The notes beneath the pieces are model-generated. The model was not told the DNA's origin. It made no database searches and saw only the letters and a program-made list of their open reading frames with translations. DNA of 64,000 bases from Sphingomonas paucimobilis NBRC 13935. Its GTDB lineage: Bacteria > Pseudomonadota > Alphaproteobacteria > Sphingomonadales > Sphingomonadaceae. Made by a program: the position numbers and the translations under genes. Positions 63,040-64,000 of this stretch are shown here, piece by piece (within the stretch, counting starts at the first letter, position 1; each line of letters starts with the position of its first letter). The stretch lies in NCBI RefSeq assembly GCF_000739895.2, contig NZ_BBJS01000030.1, positions 248,001-312,000 on the forward strand, in the 5' to 3' direction.

Positions 63040-64000
63040 CAGTGCGGCTCCGATCCGGTCAGCGCCTGCACCTGGGCCGCGAAGGTTGCGCGCGCCATGC
63101 GCTGGGCCAGCTTCTCGGCGGCATCATCGGCGGCGGCAGCCTCCAGCGTAGCAATCGCATCCTCGACCGATCCCGCCCGGCGCAGACGATCGACCAGCGG
63201 CGCGATCATCGCGGCGGCCGACGCGGTCCATCCTTCGTCCGCCATCATCACGTCCACCGCGCCGTCGATATCGTCGCGATCCAGGCGGGCGGCCTGTTCG
63301 GCAAGCGCGATCGCCGGATCGACGGGCGCATCGTCATTGGCGGCCGGGTTGGCGGGGACGGTCGCGCCGGCCGGCGCGGTGGTTGCCGGAGCCTTGCGCT
63401 CATAGCCATCGCCATAGCGATCCTTGAACGACTCCTCGGTCCGGACCCAACCCAGGTCGGCCAAGACGGCGTCGGTGTCGGCCGCCTTCTTGAGGTCGTC
63501 CTCTTCCTCGACGATCCGCACGACCTTCGGGCTGGCGACATCGGGACCGTAATTGAGGTCGGTCCACCAGCGCGACGGGCCGGAATTGAAGCTGTCGGCG
63601 AGCAGGTCGGCGTCGGCCTTCACCACCTCCAGTTTTACGTCGGCGTGGACTTCGCCCTGGGCGCGGCTGGAGCCGTTATCCGTCGTCATCGTCTGCGACA
63701 GGATGATCTTGGCGATGCAGGCGTCCATGTACCGACAGACGGCAGCGAAATCGGCACCCGACTGCGCAAGGTGCAGCAGCTCGACATCCATCCCCGCCGG
63801 GATGGCAAAGCCGCTATCGTTCGCGATCGCCTGGATCGCGGTCAGGAGCTTGTCGATGTCTTTTTGCGTGGATCCGCGCGGATAGGTGCCCTTGGCGGTG
63901 GGCACCGAGAATTTATCGAGGAAGATGTTCCAGAAGCGAACGCCGTTCCGCTTGAACAGCGTCGGCCAATACAGCCATTCCGCCAGCCCCTCGCCGTAAA
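63039..64000 (-). CDS. Mu gp29-type portal protein (DUF935), C-terminal part
   Basis: The 5' end lies outside the window; the frame is open to 64000. AEWLYWPTLFKRNGVRFWNI followed by FLDKFSVPTAKGTYPRGST is the DUF935 portal signature, then ICAK-like DACIAKIILSQTMTTDNGSS. The C-terminal ~130 residues are Ala/Asp-rich helical (AEQAARLDRDDIDGAVDVMM). The portal forms the DNA entry ring of the capsid. Followed immediately by four small overlapping genes, which is unusual. Confidence 0.85.
   Translation of the reverse strand, partial: YGEGLAEWLYWPTLFKRNGVRFWNIFLDKFSVPTAKGTYPRGSTQKDIDKLLTAIQAIANDSGFAIPAGMDVELLHLAQSGADFAAVCRYMDACIAKIILSQTMTTDNGSSRAQGEVHADVKLEVVKADADLLADSFNSGPSRWWTDLNYGPDVASPKVVRIVEEEDDLKKAADTDAVLADLGWVRTEESFKDRYGDGYERKAPATTAPAGATVPANPAANDDAPVDPAIALAEQAARLDRDDIDGAVDVMMADEGWTASAAAMIAPLVDRLRRAGSVEDAIATLEAAAADDAAEKLAQRMARATFAAQVQALTGSEPH

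Larger units (their letters stand above)
57131..64000. mobile_element. Mu-like prophage, one end and partial late region
   Basis: The boundary is inferred at the 5'-TG of TGAACTGTCACATCG (57131), the usual Mu-type terminal dinucleotide, exactly where the porin is cut. Inside are repeated TGTCAC sites near the end, a gpF-type head protein and a gp29-type portal (Mu hallmarks). All visible genes run toward this end. The transposase and the far end lie outside the window. Confidence 0.75.

Overview
This is a high-GC, gene-dense window that reads like the chromosome of an alphaproteobacterium of the Sphingomonas type. It has several TonB-dependent receptors with FecI/FecR partners, a CrbS/CrbR-acs locus, a DUF442-SQR sulfide locus and a GH29 fucosidase beside an OprB-type porin. 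No rRNA, tRNA or CRISPR array was seen. The assignment rests on gene content only.

Layout. (1) 1-6.8 kb, minus strand: glyA-soxB-soxD-soxA-soxG-sdaA, a one-carbon/sarcosine catabolic operon (sarcosine to glycine plus methylene-THF, then serine to pyruvate). (2) 7-12.6 kb, minus: a glycosyltransferase and ChbG-like deacetylase followed by fecI-fecR-TonB receptor. (3) 12.8-24.4 kb: membrane glycosyltransferase, GPH-type symporter divergent from a ROK regulator, TonB receptor, glycerophosphodiesterase, L,D-transpeptidase and an apparently exported KatG. (4) 24.4-34.5 kb: haloacid-dehalogenase-like protein, MHS-family permease and DcaP-like porin facing acs-crbR, with the transporter-kinase CrbS convergent. 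(5) 34.7-40 kb: a LysR regulator divergent from a three-gene type I export operon (ABC-HlyD-TolC) whose ABC protein has lost every ATPase motif.

(6) 40-49 kb, minus, is the most interesting region. It contains fecI, fecR, an STN-containing TonB receptor, a cysteine-free secreted TbpB-barrel protein resembling hemophilin, a Slam (DUF560) outer-membrane translocator, a private TonB, a heme oxygenase and a YbaN/DUF454 protein. The content matches the Slam-dependent hemophore locus known from Acinetobacter, with Fur-box-like sites upstream of fecI and of the receptor. Together the genes would sense low iron or heme, secrete a heme scavenger, import heme and release its iron.

(7) 49.4-54.7 kb: a sulfide/persulfide locus (persulfide dioxygenase, two YeeE/YedE half-transporters, DUF442-SQR fusion, TauE) divergent from a peroxiredoxin and an ArsR regulator with no cysteine. 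(8) 54.7-57.1 kb: exported GH29 fucosidase and the 3' remnant of an OprB porin. (9) 57.1 kb to the window end: one end of a Mu-like prophage that cuts the porin. It carries end-binding repeats, two exported cargo-like proteins, a gpF-type head protein with nuclease-like C-terminal segments, a DUF2786 protein, four small overlapping genes and the gp29-type portal, which runs off the window.
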